A DNA stretch of 64,000 nt from Perkinsus olseni (Eukaryota; Perkinsozoa; Perkinsida; Perkinsidae): the NCBI GenBank assembly GCA_013115135.1, contig JABANP010000176.1, positions 1 to 64,000 of the forward strand. Direction: 5' to 3'. Every line of letters starts with the position of its first letter. Position 1 is the first letter of the stretch. Shown one piece after another: positions 11,164-22,509 of this stretch. The translations under genes and the position numbers were made by a program. Under the pieces are notes generated by a model that saw only the letters and a program-made list of their open reading frames with translations, was not told where the DNA came from and made no database searches.

Positions 11164-12158
11164 ATGATCATTGTGCTTACCTGGATCATCCTGCTGTCTC
11201 GTGCATCTTCAGGCGCGATTCGTGGTAAGGGGGACGCCCTCCTCAATGAATGGCCGCTGCTCATGTGAGTGAATGGGCCCGGTTGGGGCCAGCATAACTG
11301 GTGTCAGGTCACACGACTCTGGAACTGGGTATATATCGACTACTGATGCATTCTGGGAGATAGCCAAATCACAAGAAGGCAGTTTCACAGCACAACTGAA
11401 TTGCGGTGTCAGAGCATTCGACCTTCGCCCCTTGTGTAACGCGAAGGGTATGTATATGCATCATGGGATCCTAACTATCGACCACAGCCTTAAGGATGCA
11501 CTTGAGGAGATCGTTACCTGGGCTAACTCACATCCTGAGGAGTTCATCTTGCTGGTTAACAGTCACTACTCTCCCAACACCGATGACTGTAAGGGCAAGG
11601 TATGGCAGACTTTGGCTACTTTGAATCTCATGCCATCCATTGGATCGGATGGGTCATGTGATAGGCTGAAGGGCCTCACCATCAGTCAGGCTATGTCTAC
11701 ACTTAAAGGAGGTAACGAACGTCGCTCGAATTACACCCTCCCTCTTTCATTTGTTAGGTGGACATGTCTTCGTCGTGGAGGGTGAGGGCGTCTGTCTCGA
11801 TGCCAACTGGAACTCCTCCCTTACATGCTACCGTGAGAATGGAGACTGTCGTCATGGGTCACCCGGCAGTGAAGGCATCAACAAAGAGTTGTTCAATTAC
11901 ATCAATGAGACCGCCTCCAAGGCGCCAAAGGCTAACCATCTGACTACGATTCAAGCACTTTGGCAATATGATTCGACGTCGGTAGAGAAGATGCTCAAGG
12001 CCGGGTCGAATATCCTGAATGATACGAAGCTCAGCGGCATCAACAAGAAGCTCATTGGTATTATTCCGCAGCTGGGATACATCAATCTCCTCGAAGTCAA
12101 TGATGCCTGTCTTTATGGAGTTGAATTATCGGAAGCTTTGAAGGCCCGCATGAAGTGA
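11164..12158 (+). CDS. secreted PI-PLC X-domain-like protein, copy 1 (PLC1)
   Basis: Three exons. Exon 1 (11164-11264) encodes a signal peptide (MIIVLTWIILLSRASSG). A 28 nt intron (11265-11292) and a 46 nt intron (about 11712-11757) join in phase. The mature protein has the single-domain PI-PLC X barrel signatures: RSHDSGTGY (catalytic His and adjacent Asp), NCGVRAFDLRP (strand with Asp and Arg) and MYMHHG (second catalytic His). Bacterial-type members cleave phosphatidylinositol or GPI anchors without needing calcium; many eukaryotic X-only proteins have unknown substrates. The C-terminal half (GHVFVVEGEG..., ELFNYINETASK) contains cysteine pairs typical of secreted proteins. It is paralogous to the gene at 24.5 kb, with intron positions conserved. 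Confidence 0.82.
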
Positions 12159-12740
12159 TCATCGGTATCCGTCGCCATTGCTGAGCCCATACATCAATCT
12201 TCGTGAGGAACCTTTCGCGGAATCTTCTTCGGAAATTCATTGCTGCGGCGGAGCTTCACTCCAATCCACCATCGGGACTCTAGAAGTCTTTTATGAGCCA
12301 CATCGCTTTTGTTATAAGCACAGGTTTCAACCGATGATTCACTTTCCCAATACGGCTCCATTCCTGTTGTGTTGTCGATATCCGTTCAGCTCGGCGTTTC
12401 CTAAGAGTATAAGCAACAATACCACTGGCCAAACCGTGAGCCACTGAAACCAGTCTCGTGATGGTGAAGTTTGTGGGCTGTCGGGGTATTCACCTGGTGA
12501 ATGAGCTCACGAGCTCGGTGGTCCTGATGAAAAGAACAGCCGGATTCTTTGTCCTGAATCGGTTCGACCCTATCCGGGCAAGTCCGCAGATCTCGCAGGC
12601 ATGAGAAGTGCGAATCCTCGAATGAACCGATCATCCTAGCTTTTTTCCGCACTGAACTGAGCATTCTCAGTTTATGATAATAGAACATCAGATTTAAGTC
12701 TTGATTCCAGATGGAACAACGTCGCATGTTCTGTTATGGA

Positions 12741-13100
12741 TCAGTGGGTCTCCAACAGCTCTCTACCCGCGACAGTGTGAATCCCCCAAGGGTCGTCATC
12801 ACAGAGAGAGTCACAAGTACGCCAGTAAGCCTTGGTAGGATACTTGCTGCAGGACTCGAGCTCGCGACCATCTACTCCGTAGGCAGTCATCACAACCAGC
12901 TGAATTAATCGGGCAACCAAAGGTGTTTCATACACCCCCTCGGCGGCCGGGGCATGCGTCTCCGCCACCCCGTCATCTTGCCCGTGACGATCGATCGATT
13001 TGACACATCGAGGAAAGCCGGTGAGCCCTAAGCCATAAGACAGCGCCGAATCTCCCGAATCGTAGAGGTTCGACGCATGAATTTGAACCACTTCGACCAT
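12741..13100 (-). CDS. uncharacterised 119-residue protein
   Basis: A single-exon frame from ATG at 13100 with good coding composition: NLYDSGDSALSYGLGLTGF, ETPLVARLIQLVVMTAYGVD, WRTCDSLCDDDPWGIHTVAG. It has five cysteines and a short hydrophobic helix, and no clear signal peptide. It lies about 75 bp downstream of the minus-strand gene ending at 13174; the two could be one gene with an unseen intron. Family not recognised. Confidence 0.45.
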   Translation of the reverse strand: MVEVVQIHASNLYDSGDSALSYGLGLTGFPRCVKSIDRHGQDDGVAETHAPAAEGVYETPLVARLIQLVVMTAYGVDGRELESCSKYPTKAYWRTCDSLCDDDPWGIHTVAGRELLETH

Positions 13101-13173
13101 TGACCCTCGGCCTTCCCTTAAAACGTTGATTTGTGCTGTGTGTGCGTTCTCTTGTCACAGGAGGTGGCGAGAA

Positions 13174-13549
13174 TCATGAGGGAATGGGAGCTGATAGCAG
13201 TCTGTTGAGACCTCCCTGCAATGCAGGCCCTGCATTATACACTGTAGGTAGACGCGGGTAGATGCGCAGGAGTTCGAGTGGCCGCGGCTCACTGTCTGTG
13301 AGGTTCGTTCGAGGTAGTTTGAGGATGGTATACTGAGCACCCAATTTTCGTCGGAAGTCCTCAGCACAAGTAATCTGGATGCTATACGAAGCTGGTCCAA
13401 ACACTTTGGCTGGGTTATCACCACTCGACTGAAGTGTCTAAAGTAACAAGATGAAGTCACAATCCTACTTTGTCGTCGTTTCTTCCTCGAAGTTCGACGG
13501 TCAACTGAGTGGCGAAAATAAACCTCAGAGCATCATCAAGGTCCATCAT
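13174..13549 (-). CDS. uncharacterised two-exon protein
   Basis: The start at 13549 gives MMDLDDALRFIFATQLTVEL. A 40 nt intron near 13431-13470 (donor GTAGGA) joins in phase 0 to FGPASYSIQITCAEDFRRKL..ILKLPRTNLTDSEPRPLELL and a stop at 13174. The product is about 112 residues, mixed alpha/beta in appearance, with no signal peptide or membrane helix. Unknown family. The clean phase join and composition support a real gene. Confidence 0.42.
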
Positions 13550-14373
13550 AACGTTAAGTAGGGGGCTATCGCTTCCGCCCCATCACGCAGCAATATCAAA
13601 ATGAGAGTCACAGCGACTCAGTCACCACTTCGGACAACTCAACAAGCTCCGCCTCCCGCTAGTCCGGCTGCGAACTCCCCCTGTAGTCGGGAACTGTATT
13701 GCTACGTTTGTATGATCCTCAAAGGTATCAGCAGAAGCGTTACTCCTTCCAGCAGATCTCCGTGTTGAATATCGTTGTGCTGCACATGATGATGTACCAC
13801 TGGAGCCCACTTGATAGCGCTGCTATGAGCTAGGCTGCGCACTGTCTTGTGCGCATGCGGAATGCGTCGAGGTTCATGATTCCACACATAGCTTCACTGC
13901 CAGGGCTTGGCTCGAGTATAGCACCTGTAGTGACGGTGACAGCGTGACACTAGCTGATTCTTGTCTCCGATGTCTCCATTCTGTCCCCGCTTGCAAGTCA
14001 TGCCAACAATGCGACTCCCTCAGCTTTTCTACCGCTGCCCCTCAGTCGTCGTGACACAGCTAAGCGGCGTAGCTGTTATGGTAGCATAACGCAACTCGAC
14101 GCTAGCATGACGAGGGCTGTCCCAATGCCGAGCGACGCAACCCTTGTTATCTCAATCAGTTTATCAATCTATCCTCAAGATTATTGTCATCCTCGGGCCT
14201 TTCCTAGTTGCTCTCTCTTATTCACTTGAGGTGCAAGAAGGGACAAGCGGATCAAGTTATGGGGTTTTTTTCGGTTGGCGTAGGGCTGTGTTCACTACGC
14301 GCGGAGATTCCAGCGTCCTGCCTGCCTTTCGTTTCCACCACAGTTTTATTTATATAGTCAATCCACCCTCTCG

Positions 14374-15126
14374 ATGATGAAGCTCTGCCATCCTGGTCTC
14401 ATGTGTATATCGATACTGATGTTAGGCTCAAGAGCTGAAAAGGCTGGGAGGTTCATGCACACCTCGGCAGGCTTACACATCGTCGTCGATGTGAGCATAT
14501 GGCTCAATGTTGGGTTCATATTTGAGCCGGTATCGAGGGATGGTTTCTTCATTCCCGAAAGGACACACCCCTTAAGAGAGACTGTGGGTACTTCGTACAT
14601 CATCGACGCCAGTCCATCAGAGTTATGCCATTGGTACACCGAGATGGAAAAGCTCTCCCCTGAGGTCCGCTTGAGAGCCGGTGACCTTGTCACTCTGACC
14701 TTTGAGGACTTTGAGTCTCTGCTCGTCCAATTTCAAGGTCAAAATGTTCGTTTTCGAAGAGTTACATATAATTTGGTCCCGGGCAGATTCATATACACGA
14801 ACGATGGTCAGGTAGAGATTGACTTCCAGATAACTGCAGACTCTAAGGTGTCCATGAATGTCTCCTGTGGAGAGATGCCTCTTGTAAGCACGATGTCAGA
14901 AATGACTCTCACTTTAGACAGTGTCTCTCCGGGCTTCATGAACTGGCGCTCTTACTTCGTGGCACCTGAGAGCATGGACACCTATGACAAGTTCATTGCC
15001 GCTGTTGCTCGAAGTTGTCCCAGGTTTTCGGTGACGAGAGGCAGTCTTCAAGGGTTCTACGTTATCTCGTACACGGCGATAGTAACGTGGTTTGATCACG
15101 GGCAACTGCTACTTAGAAAGCAATGA
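14374..15126 (+). CDS. orphan secreted protein, family X copy 1 (X1)
   Basis: A single-exon 250-residue frame. It starts with a short hydrophobic, signal-like segment (MMKLCHPGLMCISILML). The body is beta-rich with the pattern SYIIDASPSELCHWYTEME, LSPEVRLRAGDLVTL, VRFRRVTYNLVPGRFIY and YFVAPESMDTYDKFIAAVAR. The paralogue at 21769-22509 aligns along its whole length, which argues strongly for coding function. I recognise no domain. A secreted or surface role is inferred from the N-terminus and from the neighbouring secreted PLC genes. Confidence 0.72.
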   Translation: MMKLCHPGLMCISILMLGSRAEKAGRFMHTSAGLHIVVDVSIWLNVGFIFEPVSRDGFFIPERTHPLRETVGTSYIIDASPSELCHWYTEMEKLSPEVRLRAGDLVTLTFEDFESLLVQFQGQNVRFRRVTYNLVPGRFIYTNDGQVEIDFQITADSKVSMNVSCGEMPLVSTMSEMTLTLDSVSPGFMNWRSYFVAPESMDTYDKFIAAVARSCPRFSVTRGSLQGFYVISYTAIVTWFDHGQLLLRKQ

Positions 15127-15920
15127 ACAGTTGGTGGCACGGACGCTGTGCGCCATGAGCGGCCGCTTCTCTTCAGAGGAGAATGTCTAGCACCGGCACC
15201 CCTGCACCCCTGTCTGTCCTGGCAAGCTCAATTCTTTTGCTTTTCAGCTCATGTTGCTGCTACTCTGTTGTTTCGTCCGTTCTCGAGACAGGAAACCGAT
15301 CATCGACTGGGGCGTCGTGTGTTTTGGGGGAAGCATTTCTCTCAGATGGATATGGATGATACAACCTGCGTGTTTTCATGAGATCGAAGTGATATTATCT
15401 GATTTTGCAGTCCCAGTTTGGCAGATTTCTGAATTTTTCACAATTTTTTTTGGTGTGTTTGCGTGCTTTTGTAAGCACGTGTGCTTTGCTCGGGCCGAGC
15501 CATGGCCAGTCTCATCAGGCAGCTCAGTGTCGATCGACCTGACATAGATTCCGGTCTGTGCTTCGATTACGGTGACTTTCAGTCCCCCCCAACGCGGGTT
15601 AGTTCTTTTCCAATACCATAATGGCTAAGAGTTCAGTCATGGGCCTGAAATTCACTGATAGAGGGAACTCCGATCTCGACACCTTTTGAGCTTTGCGTTC
15701 CTCCCGGAATTCGCGCCATAGACAATTCGCCCATATTTCCCAAAGAATCAAGACTTAGCACCGAGAAGTTCTCGGTGAGAACGGATCTCCAATGTGAACC
15801 GCTCTATGGCGGGGCTCGAAGTTTATTTTCCCTTGAAGGACCCTCAGTGGATGAACACAGTATCAAGTGGAGCATACAAGCAAAGAGGGGCTACTTCATA
15901 TCAGCATGGATGTTCACGAT
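15127..15920. other. intergenic region between X1 and the GAF gene
   Basis: Convergent spacer. Apart from the 35 bp palindromic repeat at 15484 I see no gene. A short inverted repeat GAGAAGTTCTC lies near 15769. Confidence 0.5.
15484..15518. repeat. 35 bp exact repeat with palindrome, downstream of X1
   Basis: CTTTGCTCGGGCCGAGCCAT followed by GGCCAGTCTCATCAG. It is identical to 23029-23063, which lies downstream of the paralogous X2 gene. The core CTCGGGCCGAG is a perfect 11 bp palindrome (GCTCGGGCCGAGC at 13 bp). It lies about 360 bp after the X1 stop codon. It may be a shared 3'-end or regulatory element, or a relic of the duplication. Confidence 0.9.
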
Positions 15921-18900
15921 TCACTTTCTCTTGTCCTTAGCTATGGCCTTCTTCATGATGGCACTAAATCTAATCACTTGTAGGTTTACAGCCCTCGGTT
16001 TCATCCGCTCCGACGCTGGCCACCACTCTTCTACTCGTTTTTCAATCATCTCTAAAAGCTTCTCTATCACTTCCATATGGTCGGGGTTGTCACTCTGCCA
16101 AGATACTCATCCGAGTAGGCCGCGTCTCGACTTCTGCTACCTGGAAAGTTCCCGCCCCCTCCGACAAAGTGTTATCCCCCATTTTCAGAGGATCGCCGCT
16201 ACCTACTGCGCACGTCCACTGTAAGACCTGAATAGCGCTCAGCAACTCGGGCAAGTGGTTAGTCATCATACCGTAGTGACTCTCCTCAAGCGAATAGACG
16301 GCCAAGTATAGACAATTTCACCTGCGCTCCCATCCACCTGCACATCCACTTCGATATCATACCTGGCGCGATCAGTGGGCAGTAGAGATGATTGGCGAAT
16401 TCACTTTGGGTATGACGCTGCATTGGAGGTGATGACCAAGCCTCGACTTTCAATTGCCTCACCGACTAGCCCTTGAGCCTTCGATCTCACTCGCGTCTGA
16501 ACGATCCGCAATGAGAGTGATTCACCGATACTTAACGTCCCCACACAGTAGGAGGATGGATCCGTTGGTGTGGTGGCCGAAGGAGGCTTCTTCATGTTGA
16601 CTACTTGTATTCCGTCAATCTCGCAGATAGCTAAAGAACATCTGACAACACGAAGTGACAAAGACACCACATGCGCAAGAATGGTACGATCACCTCCCGG
16701 CATGAAAGAGCTTGGTCATGTATGCTGATAGCAGCTGCATCAGGTCTCGCAGTGTTTTACAGCTCTGGTCGCTCAGAATCTGAAGTGACAACTCAATCGC
16801 CACAGTAGATAGTATTCGACCTGGAAAGCAGCGTCCAACAGGATGTCCTTGCGAACGAGCTTCATCCGCCCCATCTCGTCAGCCAAGCACTGCTCCAGCG
16901 CCTAGAGGGAAGACGGTAGTATCAAATCCCGATGAGAAGCCGGTCGCCGTACCTGTACGGTAACTCCGCCGATAATCTGTAGGAGGAATTCGTCGTGCGC
17001 ATCGAACTTGACCGTGGCCCATTGGTCTCTTGAGCCTGAGCAGAATACACATAGGTAGAAGATGAGAAGGCAAGCTGGAAGGCATACTTGGAGTGTCGGC
17101 TACAGTCACGAGGCTATGCGTTGGGGATATCTTATTAACGACCTGTAGAACCTGATGAAAATACCATGACCCCTGCTTCCACTAAAGACGTCTTCACCAC
17201 TCACGGCAACACATTCAGGACCCCGCATGATAGGCATGCAAAGTACGCTCTTCGTGCGGTACCCAGTAGCCTTATCAACGCTCGAGTTGAATCGAGAGTC
17301 CGTGTATCTACCTCGGAGTAGAGGCAAGCTGAGGAATGAACTTACGCATCTGGTATATTGAGGGCTGTCTGCGCCTTGTATGCTGCCCCGACGAGACCAC
17401 CAGTGAGGGGTATCTTAGAGAGAAGTCAGCCTTTCTAATAGGAAGAAGGCCTCTCACTTGTAGAAGTGGACTCTCAGCTCGGCTCTTGGACGACGCAGGA
17501 TCATCATCTTCATCAGGCGCATGACCAGTGTCTGATGGTTGGTACTGAGGAGTGTGATGAGGGGTACCAGCTCACGTTTGGTCCACGCGGTCTGGGTCCT
17601 CTCATCAATCACCCATATGGCTACGCGGTCACAGTTGACATATCTGCACGGTCCTGGTTTCACCCGCCAATGACACCGAGCAGCCCTCACTTGACGCAGA
17701 GTCTCGAAATGGCCGAGAGCGCCTCGTTCGAGTCCCTTATCCTGGATATCTCATCAATGTCCTCCAACAAGCCCCCCAGTGCATTGGAACGCTGATAGAA
17801 TAGCGAGAAATCCCTGAACAAGAGAAGGACATGTTGGATAGGCTGAGGGCAGGTCGGGTTGGACATCGATCGGGTCACTACCGACAGAGGACTTCGATGC
17901 AGGTATCTCTGTCTTCATCAGACAGTACACTCTCTTGCAAGAAGACATTGGGGAAATACCCATGCGTTGCTATGATGTAACTAAGGGTGGTCCATAACAG
18001 AGGCCAGTCGGAAAGTTCCGCTCTCAGTGAGAGCCTCTCACGTGAGAAAGTCCACGACGCAGTCGGGTGCATTCTGTACGCACAGAGGTTTCTGAAGATA
18101 GTGAGTTCATGTAGCTGTAGGACTATCAAGCCTACGTAGGTCTCAAAACAGAAGTCGCTTCGATGTGTCGCGGACATCGTGCCGCTGCTCTTGTCATTCG
18201 CTTCTTTTATCGCGTCTTTGCGTTCCCTGAGAGCGAAGGCCCACTTCCTGCAAAAGATCCCCACATAAGGGGGCCTCAATCCAGGACAGACGACGAAGGC
18301 ATGAAGAAGACACTGCCCACCCTACGCCTCCGCGGCCCTATTCCGAGCCTGGAAGAGCATACGTTACTTCTCTGAGAATCGCAGCTTACGACTTTGCTCC
18401 TGCAATCGACCTAGCAAGGAAGCTCCTTGCTGCCACATCGGTCTCATCATTACGACTCAGCAGCTTCACTTGTTTAACCAGATGAGCGTTCCTCATCGCC
18501 ATGTCCGAGCCCGCCCTGGAAGATGTCTTAACCAGTTTCGGGAGTCGGGATTCCTCTTCAGCGCCTGGTGCTGACGAACGTCGAACGATGGAGTTAAGCA
18601 CAGAGTTGGAAGTGCCAGTGTACCCTCTCCCAAAGCTTTCGGAGTGGTTCTCTCGACGGGACTATCTATTGGTGCGTGAGTCCTCAGAGCCCGTTTCGAC
18701 CCCTCTACCGAGCTGAGGACGCCTGAGAACGGCTTGTGATAAGCGAGAGAGCATCGTCTGTGGACTACGTTCGAGCTCCTGGAGCCTCGATCGTGCATGC
18801 AACAGCTGCTGACCTCTTTCGAACAGTGCCCTCTTCATCTGAGCATCCGAGAGATTCTACTCAGTGCCCCCGGAGGGGCATCACCTGCTGTCCTTCTCGT

Positions 18901-19996
18901 TTAAGAGAATATACTTCGGCCTCGAGCCTATTGACTTCACCTTCGAGCCTTGATGAGACTCACAGCGCACCGCAGTGATTTCATGACGCAACCATCGTGC
19001 AATTGCTTACTGGATTCTTTTCTTGAAAGGTTCCTGGCCGTAGTGTGCAGAGCTCTAGTCGTTCTAACCAGAGCCTTCTCCTGCTCTTGTTGGGATTTCA
19101 CTCGAGCCTGCCATCAGCACACAAGACTGATGGCATCATCCGACGAGTGGACATGCTCACCTCAAGGCCTGTTAGTATTTTTCTCACGCCATCAAGAGTG
19201 TTGAACGTCAAGCCTGGTATATCGGCCAAGTTCTCGGAGAGCAAGTCGAGGGCCGCAGTGACCTTACCAGAACGAACTTTCAACGTGATGACTCCGTGGA
19301 GGCACCACCCACTTTGGATTGTAGGACATTGCGGTATTCGTCGCATCTATCGTGTAGCCGAGACACCAAGTGCTGAGAGGAAGAGCTGATGAGGCGCGCA
19401 GTTTTTCTCGGAGATCCCTGCCGCCGACGACGAGAAAAGAACCAGTGGAGGATTCCCGATCCACTGAGTAGATTTCGCTTCCGGCGGAATGAACTTCCAA
19501 GACTCGGAATACGATTAATAACAATATGGGAACAACGATCGTTTTTTTTCGATTCCTGGGTACCTCATAGAAGTAGGCATCAGGCAGCACGAGATCTTCG
19601 TCCAGAGGAAGAGAGGCTCCATCCAATGAGATAGACTTGAATCTGATCGGGAACTGACGCTCCCGGAGCGTTTGGAGGCGTCTTATGACTGTCATCATTA
19701 TCACTCACCTTCCCTCGACATCTTTGATGATTTTCTTCAGCCGCCCTCGGAGTTCCTTGTTGTCATATCGCAATGCTTGAACGGCTCGCATGAGGTCATG
19801 CCTATCAGTTTCATAACCAGAAGGGGGCCGGCTCTCCATCACAGAGTCGTATGACTGATGACAGGAGACTGCATGGGCCTTACGGTGATCAGTCTACCTC
19901 TAAGGACGTGTTGTTGTGAATGCTGTCGAAGAGGTCATCGCCTGCGGTAGTCTTATCGGTCTGCGGCGCACCCGACTCCGATCGAGATGAGCGCAT
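15921..19996 (-). CDS. GAF-domain protein with long N-terminal coiled coil
   Basis: A 4.1 kb gene with about 15 short introns. It starts at 19996 (MRSSRSESGAPQTDKTTAGD). Early exons join to HDLMRAVQALRYDNKELRGR and, after a 27 nt intron (19682-19708), RLQTLRERQFPIRFKSISLD. A coiled-coil region follows (VTAALDLLSENLADIPG, EGEVNRLEAEVYSLKREGQQ, a 28 nt intron at 18857-18884, MKRALFERGQQLLHARSRLQ). A GAF domain is clear: ALSAISRLCVKYVNCDRVAI, GAAYKAQTALNIPDAYTDSR, DKATGYRTKSVLCMPI, GPECVAVLQVVNK. A second, more diverged GAF-like region follows (AYMTKLFHAGRCSLAICEID, LVGEAIESRGLVITSN). The gene ends with an acidic/basic helix (MEVIEKLLEMIEKRVEEWWP). No phosphodiesterase or kinase catalytic motif is visible. 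GAF domains often bind cyclic nucleotides; the ligand here is unknown. Confidence 0.72.
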
Positions 19997-20271
19997 TATA
20001 AGATGTGAATCAGCCACCGACGCAATGACGAAAGGAAAACACAACACTGGCATTTATTGAACAGATACGCGAGGCTTGCATTTCCTACGGTCCCAGCCAA
20101 AAACCTATCTTGGACCACATGCAAGTCAGTGATACCACCACTGAGTGTGTAAGGATAGTAGCGAGAGGGTAGACTAGCAGCTGTTTCGCTGTAAGCATTC
20201 GCCGTCATCCCCGGTTCTAGTCGCAGGGAGCCAACGGCGAGCAGGTCGATCGCAAAAACTTCAATAGCCAT
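19997..20271 (-). CDS. possible small gene upstream of the GAF gene
   Basis: An open frame from ATG at 20271 (MAIEVFAIDLLAVGSLRLEP, then ASLPSRYYPYTLSGGITDLH) with fair composition, running to the GAF gene start. It could be a leader exon, a short independent gene or chance. No family recognised. Confidence 0.22.
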
Positions 20272-20865
20272 AAGGAGCAGTAATTATCACAGGTGATGGC
20301 AGCAGAGTCGTTCCCCAATCGAGCTGCTGGATGATGCAATTGGTATCGAGTTCAATTGATCTGCAATGGCGTGGTGCAGAACGGCGGTGAAGATGCACCT
20401 GCACTACACGTAAAACCGTTTCCGGCTGGTGTAGTGGAGAAAGAAGCAAAGTGATTCACTTTAAGTGAACTGTAGATACCAAAAATGGCGTATAACCGAA
20501 TGCGAAATACGCGCTACGCGTAATGGAAGGCGTGAAACGAGTTTTGCATCTCGGGCCTCAGCTAGTGCCCTAACCGAGCTTCGATAACGACTTAACCCGA
20601 GCTGTCCGGGTGCGCATTCCGTGTTTGCCAGGAAAGATCAGGTCGGATTTTTTCGTCGCCGGGAGACAGGTATCGGGGCATTGCAAAAGCCTATCTATCG
20701 ATGTTGCGGAGTAAGACCTTCGCACTGATAAGGCATCAGCGGCCGATAATACGCGTGGCACATAGTCACTGCGCATACTGGGTACAGTTGCGTAGAACCG
20801 CGCCGATGCACCCTCCTATAACAGAGTAGAAGCACAATGAAGATAGTGCAGTTTATCAACTAGGA

Positions 20866-20984
20866 CCTTCACCGAGGCGGTGGAAAAGGTGGTGGTGTTC
20901 ACGCCCGGATGCCGGAGGGACCCCGCAGCAACGGGTCCACGGTTGGCTGGGCAGGATTGCCTTGGCACCCACCGGCTTCGAAGG
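20866..20984. other. long imperfect hairpin, possible structured RNA
   Basis: Nested complementary segments can fold about 119 nt into one rod. The outer stem is CCTTC (20866) with GAAGG (20980). Inside it, GGTGG pairs with CCACC, GCCC with GGGC, and CCG with CGG. The terminal stem is GGACCC/GGGTCC around the loop CGCAGCAAC at about 20917-20937. The region is unusually GC-rich compared with its flanks. It resembles no RNA family I can name with certainty (SRP-like rod shape, but without the GNRA-loop signature). Confidence 0.35.
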
Positions 20985-21768
20985 CTGCGAGGTTAGGAGG
21001 AAAAAAATAAGGGAATGATTCCTTTCAGCTGATAACCTATAGAATGGACGTCAAAGAATGTTGACGCTAGTGTCCCACTTCGTAGCGCTAGGCTGATGAT
21101 TTGCGGCACAGAGCACTGTTTCCTGCTTCTCCGGCGGGCGTCCCGCTTCGCCGGGGCGACAATGAAATTGTTATGGAGGGTCAGCGATGTTCCGGCTTTA
21201 CCGGCGTTGACGAGTAAGCTTGATTTATTACACTCAACGCGTTTTAACATGTAATGTGCGTAAAACATGAGTAGCTGCACAGATTAGCTACCGCTAATTA
21301 TTCTACTGCACTCAAATTGAGTGACTCAATGCCACGCTGTCTCTATAGGATTTCGTCTTAGCTGGCCCACCACGAGTAGGTCACAGTCTTGGACCAAGAC
21401 TCTTGGTTGTCGATATTGTGCGCCATCACCTGAATCATACTGTCCTCCGTTGAACCGGGAGCATCGCACTCCTGCGAGTGAGGATCGACGAGCGCCGAAG
21501 CGTACCCAGAGACAAGGCGCAAGTATATAGCCTTAGGCTATTAGCCTAGCGAATGAGAACGCTAGCTGTTAGGCTAGCTGCTAGCCGCTTGCAGTGCCAG
21601 CGGTGAGCACATACCTCAAAGTGGAAGAAAGGATCCCTATTGTGGGTAATTCAGTGATAGTGGCCTCGCTTGCTAGTCGGCAGGCCCATCGGAGCGGTGG
21701 ACTTATCGTTCTGACATCGATTCGTCATCCTTTGCAGTTATTGGTGCGCAGTCCAGCTGCATCTCCCA
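20985..21768. other. intergenic, upstream of X2
   Basis: No gene seen. It contains a small inverted-repeat patch built on TAGGCTA/TAGCCTA at about 21530-21585 (CCTTAGGCTATTAGCCTAGC and GGCTAGCTGCTAGCC). It is a plausible promoter region for X2, but no motif is certain. Confidence 0.4.
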
Positions 21769-22509
21769 ATGACGAAGTTAGGCCAGTCTTTGGTCATATG
21801 CATTCAAGCAACCTCGTTGGTAGCGGCTCAACAGATGGGGCGGCTCCTCTACACCTTGAAGAACTACCGCATGGCGTTCGATATCTATGAGGACTTTTAT
21901 GTCGGTTTCACTTTTGAGGTGGCGGGACAACCGGCTTTCGTCGACGGTTTGTATCACTTGAACAAGAGCATCGCTACTTCCTACATCCTCGACCTCAGCT
22001 CATCCGAATTGTGTAATTGGTACACTAGGATGACAGATCTTTCCCCTGAGATCGGTTTGAAGGCGGGCGACCTGATAACTTCGATCTACCGCGGTTCGGA
22101 CACAATGATCACCAAATTTCAAGGCCGGGATGTTAGGTTCGTGAGGGTCACGTATCCCCTGGTCGGAGGCACTTTCCTGCACCCTGATGAAGGCGAGAAA
22201 GCCATCAGGTTCGACATAACGTCTGACGCCAAAGTGTCCATAACGCTCTCGTGTGGTGTGACGCCCCCTGTGAAAACACAGTCGGGAATGGCCCTTACTT
22301 TACGGGAGTCACCTCATCAGACTCCCAGGAGCTTTTATAACGTAGCGCCTGAAAGCATGAGCACCTACAACAAGTTCATTGCCGGTGTTCAGACGAGCTG
22401 TCCTGGACTATCTGTGACGAGTGGCAGCCTCGAAGGGCTGATCTTCGTTTCGCATACGGTGATCATCACACAGTTTGGAGGAAGCCGGCTGCAACTGAGA
22501 AGGAAATGA
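21769..22509 (+). CDS. orphan secreted protein, family X copy 2 (X2)
   Basis: A single-exon 246-residue paralogue of X1. The N-terminus is hydrophobic (LGQSLVICIQATSLVAA), with signal-peptide character. Shared blocks include SYILDLSSSELCNWYTRM, LSPEIGLKAGDLITS, KFQGRDVRFVRVTYPLVGG, SDAKVSITLSCGVTPPV and YNVAPESMSTYNKFIAGVQT. Both copies keep two cysteines in the C-terminal half and end in a basic tail (LQLRRK here, LLLRKQ in X1). No known domain is visible. It shares its 3' flank element (35 bp, 23029) with X1. Confidence 0.72.
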   Translation: MTKLGQSLVICIQATSLVAAQQMGRLLYTLKNYRMAFDIYEDFYVGFTFEVAGQPAFVDGLYHLNKSIATSYILDLSSSELCNWYTRMTDLSPEIGLKAGDLITSIYRGSDTMITKFQGRDVRFVRVTYPLVGGTFLHPDEGEKAIRFDITSDAKVSITLSCGVTPPVKTQSGMALTLRESPHQTPRSFYNVAPESMSTYNKFIAGVQTSCPGLSVTSGSLEGLIFVSHTVIITQFGGSRLQLRRK

